A DNA stretch of 7,051 bases. It comes from Acidobacteriaceae bacterium. GTDB lineage: Bacteria; Acidobacteriota; Terriglobia; Terriglobales; Acidobacteriaceae. Numbering within the stretch: the first letter of the stretch is position 1; each line of letters begins with the position of its first letter. Position numbers and translations under genes: made by a program. The DNA is taken from assembly GCA_027307295.1 (NCBI GenBank), contig DAHUXF010000147.1, positions 1 through 7,051 on the forward strand. Reading direction: 5' to 3'. The notes beneath the pieces are model-generated. The model searched no databases, was not told where the DNA came from, and worked only from the letters and a program-made list of their open reading frames with translations. Of the stretch, positions 5,875 to 7,051 are shown piece after piece.

Positions 5875-5880
5875 GGAAAT

Positions 5881-5924
5881 AGCAATTAGCAGTTGGCTAT
5901 GAGCAATTGGTAATCGGCCGTTAG
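5881..5924 (+). repeat. Degenerate AGCAATTRGC-type repeat, plus copy
   Basis: AGCAATTAGCAGTTGGC (5881-5897) is followed by further degenerate copies (GAGCAATTGG, GGCCGTTAGC) to about 5924. It begins 6 nt after the HIT stop codon. The same 17-mer with two changes occurs inverted at 6259-6275. Confidence 0.6.
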
Positions 5925-6144
5925 CGTAAATAAGCTCGTGAAAGGCTCCGCTCCTGTTGATCCCGCTCTCTTCCAAGTCCCGGAACGCCTCAAAAACCGG
6001 CAGCGAGTTTGGAGTTGAGATCGAGGAAATAGAAAAAACCAAAGTTGAGCAGGCAAGAGGTGGGAAGGGAGAAACACACGGAATAAGAAAACAAAGGAAT
6101 GCCAAGAACAATATATTTTTTGATGTTGTTCAGGTTTATTTCGT

Positions 6145-6169
6145 CGCTCTTTGCCTCCTCTGCGGTAAA
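6145..6169 (-). repeat. Remnant of a CCGCAGAGG(A/G)GGCAAAGAG-type intergenic repeat
   Basis: Read on the minus strand this is TTTTACCGCAGAGGAGGCAA followed by AGAGC. It resembles the widespread intergenic element whose in-frame translation gives TAEDAEE-like peptides in several environmental phyla. Only about one unit is recognisable, so the assignment is by resemblance. Confidence 0.4.
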
Positions 6170-6240
6170 AGATTTTCTGCTCTGTAAGTCGGCTCAAGGC
6201 ATTTTTTAATAGCAGAGCAAAATCGTCACAAATGTGCCTT

Positions 6241-6278
6241 GCTTGCCAACTGCCATTCGCTAACTGCCAATTGCTTGC
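6241..6278 (-). repeat. Degenerate AGCAATTRGC-type repeat, inverted copy
   Basis: On the minus strand this reads AGCAATTGGCAGTTAGC (6275-6259), then a second unit ending GGCAGTTGGCAAGC (6254-6241). It lies 3 nt beyond the DehI-like stop codon. It matches the 5881-5897 copy at 15 of 17 positions in inverted orientation. Confidence 0.6.
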
Positions 6279-6281
6279 ACA

Positions 6282-7051
6282 TCACGCAGCTCCAATCAAT
6301 CTTGACACGCTGGGGAATGACCGCTGCCAAACCGCTGTGAGCAGCACGAACTTGGGCAGAAGCCGGGCAAAGCTGTCCACCGTCTCTTCAATTTCACGCC
6401 ACTGGGCCGCGTTAATATCCTGCAGCAGGCTGCAATGGTTGCTTACCGGCAAGCCGCTCAACAGAGCGCGGGCGCGGCGGTTGATGTCCTCTTGCGCGGC
6501 AATGAAGGAATGATCTGCCAGCAGCCTTTTGCTATCAAGCCATACTGAAGCCAGATAGCTGGGGTATGGGGAAAGAACGCGGTAAAGGTCGAATACGCTC
6601 TTTGCCCCCGTGGTCTTCTTGATATCGGAATAAATGAGCCAGGAGCGCATGCCGGCTTCGCGTTCGTTGGGAACGTGTACGCGGACCATCTGGGCCATGG
6701 CGGAAACCTGTTTCAGCCGGGTGACCCTTCCCTTCTGGCCGCCCGAATAGCCACGCTGCATCAGGCGCACAAACAGGCCTGCCTGCGCTGTGGCCCGAGT
6801 AAACAATCCTACGATTCCGCCCACCACGCGACTATCGGCGTTGGAGAATTTTTCGGCGGCCAGGACCGCGGGTTGGTAAGAGAATGTCCAGCCACCGCTG
6901 ACTGCGGCTGAGTGGGCAATCTCCTGGAAGGCGCGCGTGGCCGATTCAAATTCGCGGGAGTACACCACGCTTTCCAAGTCTTTCCACACAACTTTCAGAT
7001 ATTGCGGTATGCCCGCGGAGAGTTTTAGAAGCGTGGGCACAAACGGCAGAT
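6282..7051 (-). CDS. DehI-like (2-haloacid dehalogenase family) protein, 5' end missing
   Basis: About 255 C-terminal residues are visible; the frame is open through the right edge (it reads LPF before the GTG at 7040, which is an internal Val). The protein shows an internal duplication: LLKLSAGIPQYLKVVWKD and LYRVLSPYPSYLASVWLD align without gaps 148 residues apart, including P, YL, VW, D and a downstream F and A. DehI (PF10778), a cofactor-independent dehalogenase that hydrolyses both 2-haloacid enantiomers, is built as such a pseudo-dimer. The Ser-Asp in LIYSDIKKTTG (Asp at 6624-6626) may correspond to its catalytic Ser188-Asp189, but I could not align it formally. Other stretches include RLMQRGYSGGQ and HVPNEREAGMRSW. 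Many environmental homologues probably have another, unknown substrate. The protein is largely helical, with no signal peptide in the visible part. Confidence 0.65.
   Translation of the reverse strand, partial: LPFVPTLLKLSAGIPQYLKVVWKDLESVVYSREFESATRAFQEIAHSAAVSGGWTFSYQPAVLAAEKFSNADSRVVGGIVGLFTRATAQAGLFVRLMQRGYSGGQKGRVTRLKQVSAMAQMVRVHVPNEREAGMRSWLIYSDIKKTTGAKSVFDLYRVLSPYPSYLASVWLDSKRLLADHSFIAAQEDINRRARALLSGLPVSNHCSLLQDINAAQWREIEETVDSFARLLPKFVLLTAVWQRSFPSVSRLIGAA

Larger units (their letters stand above)
5875..6281. other. Convergent intergenic region with degenerate repeats
   Basis: This 407-bp region lies between convergent genes. It is bracketed by inverted copies of a 17-bp repeat, has a strongly purine-rich stretch on the plus strand (about 6010-6112), a CTCTGCGGT-type repeat remnant (6145-6169), and a weak 7-bp inverted repeat CAAGGCA/TGCCTTG (6195-6201 and 6235-6241). 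The open frames in it are compositionally odd, so I support no gene. Confidence 0.6.

Noticed and set aside
5836..6111. Minus-strand frame containing FEAFRDLEESGINRSGAF
   Set aside because: This short stretch looks protein-like and could be a gene remnant, but the flanks are hydrophobic low-quality sequence and repeat-derived residues, so a gene or pseudogene cannot be supported.
5957..6187. 76-residue plus-strand open frame in the repeat region
   Set aside because: It is built from the purine-rich tract and the CTCTGCGGT repeat remnant, with no ribosome site.

Overview
This 7 kb window looks like ordinary chromosome from a soil-type Gram-negative bacterium. The gene set (SYLF lipid-binding protein, DUF5670-like mini membrane protein, small orphan zinc-ligand proteins, a DehI-like protein, RlpA with PilZ and HIT neighbours) and the degenerate intergenic repeats suggest Acidobacteriota (Terriglobia-like). 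This is inference from gene style and moderate GC; there is no rRNA or other phylogenetic marker to prove it.

Layout. The 3' end of thiC (+, 1-221) is followed by a minus-strand series. Read in its own direction, this series is a mini membrane protein (2179-1985), a secreted SYLF-domain protein (1875-1168), a 64-residue orphan protein (1098-904) and a zinc-ribbon-like orphan protein (814-404). Upstream of these, also on the minus strand, lies a two-gene unit: a CDP-alcohol phosphatidyltransferase (3470-2667) and a 76-residue CxxC/HxxxxH protein (2665-2435), joined by a TGA-G-ATG junction. A 379-bp intergenic region separates this unit from divergent plus-strand genes: a PilZ-domain protein (3850-4227), a 78-residue charged protein (4502-4738), an RlpA-type DPBB+SPOR lipoprotein (about 4753-5487) and a HIT hydrolase (5533-5874). 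The window closes with the 3' part of a DehI-like gene on the minus strand (7051-6282), convergent with the HIT gene.

How the genes relate. Most of the products act at the cell envelope: phospholipid headgroup transfer, a secreted lipid-binding protein, a peptidoglycan-binding septal lipoprotein, and PilZ signalling. ThiC and the HIT protein are housekeeping functions. I see no CRISPR array, tRNA, rRNA, transposase or defence system.

Worth a second look. The rlpA reading frame has no credible start codon next to its lipoprotein signal, and RlpA has Gln where the family usually has an acidic residue. The HIT/DehI convergent intergenic region is bracketed almost exactly by inverted copies of a 17-bp repeat. 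A perfect 12-bp inverted repeat follows the SYLF gene. The CDP-alcohol transferase is tightly coupled to its small zinc-ligand partner. I did not find a clearly new multi-gene system.
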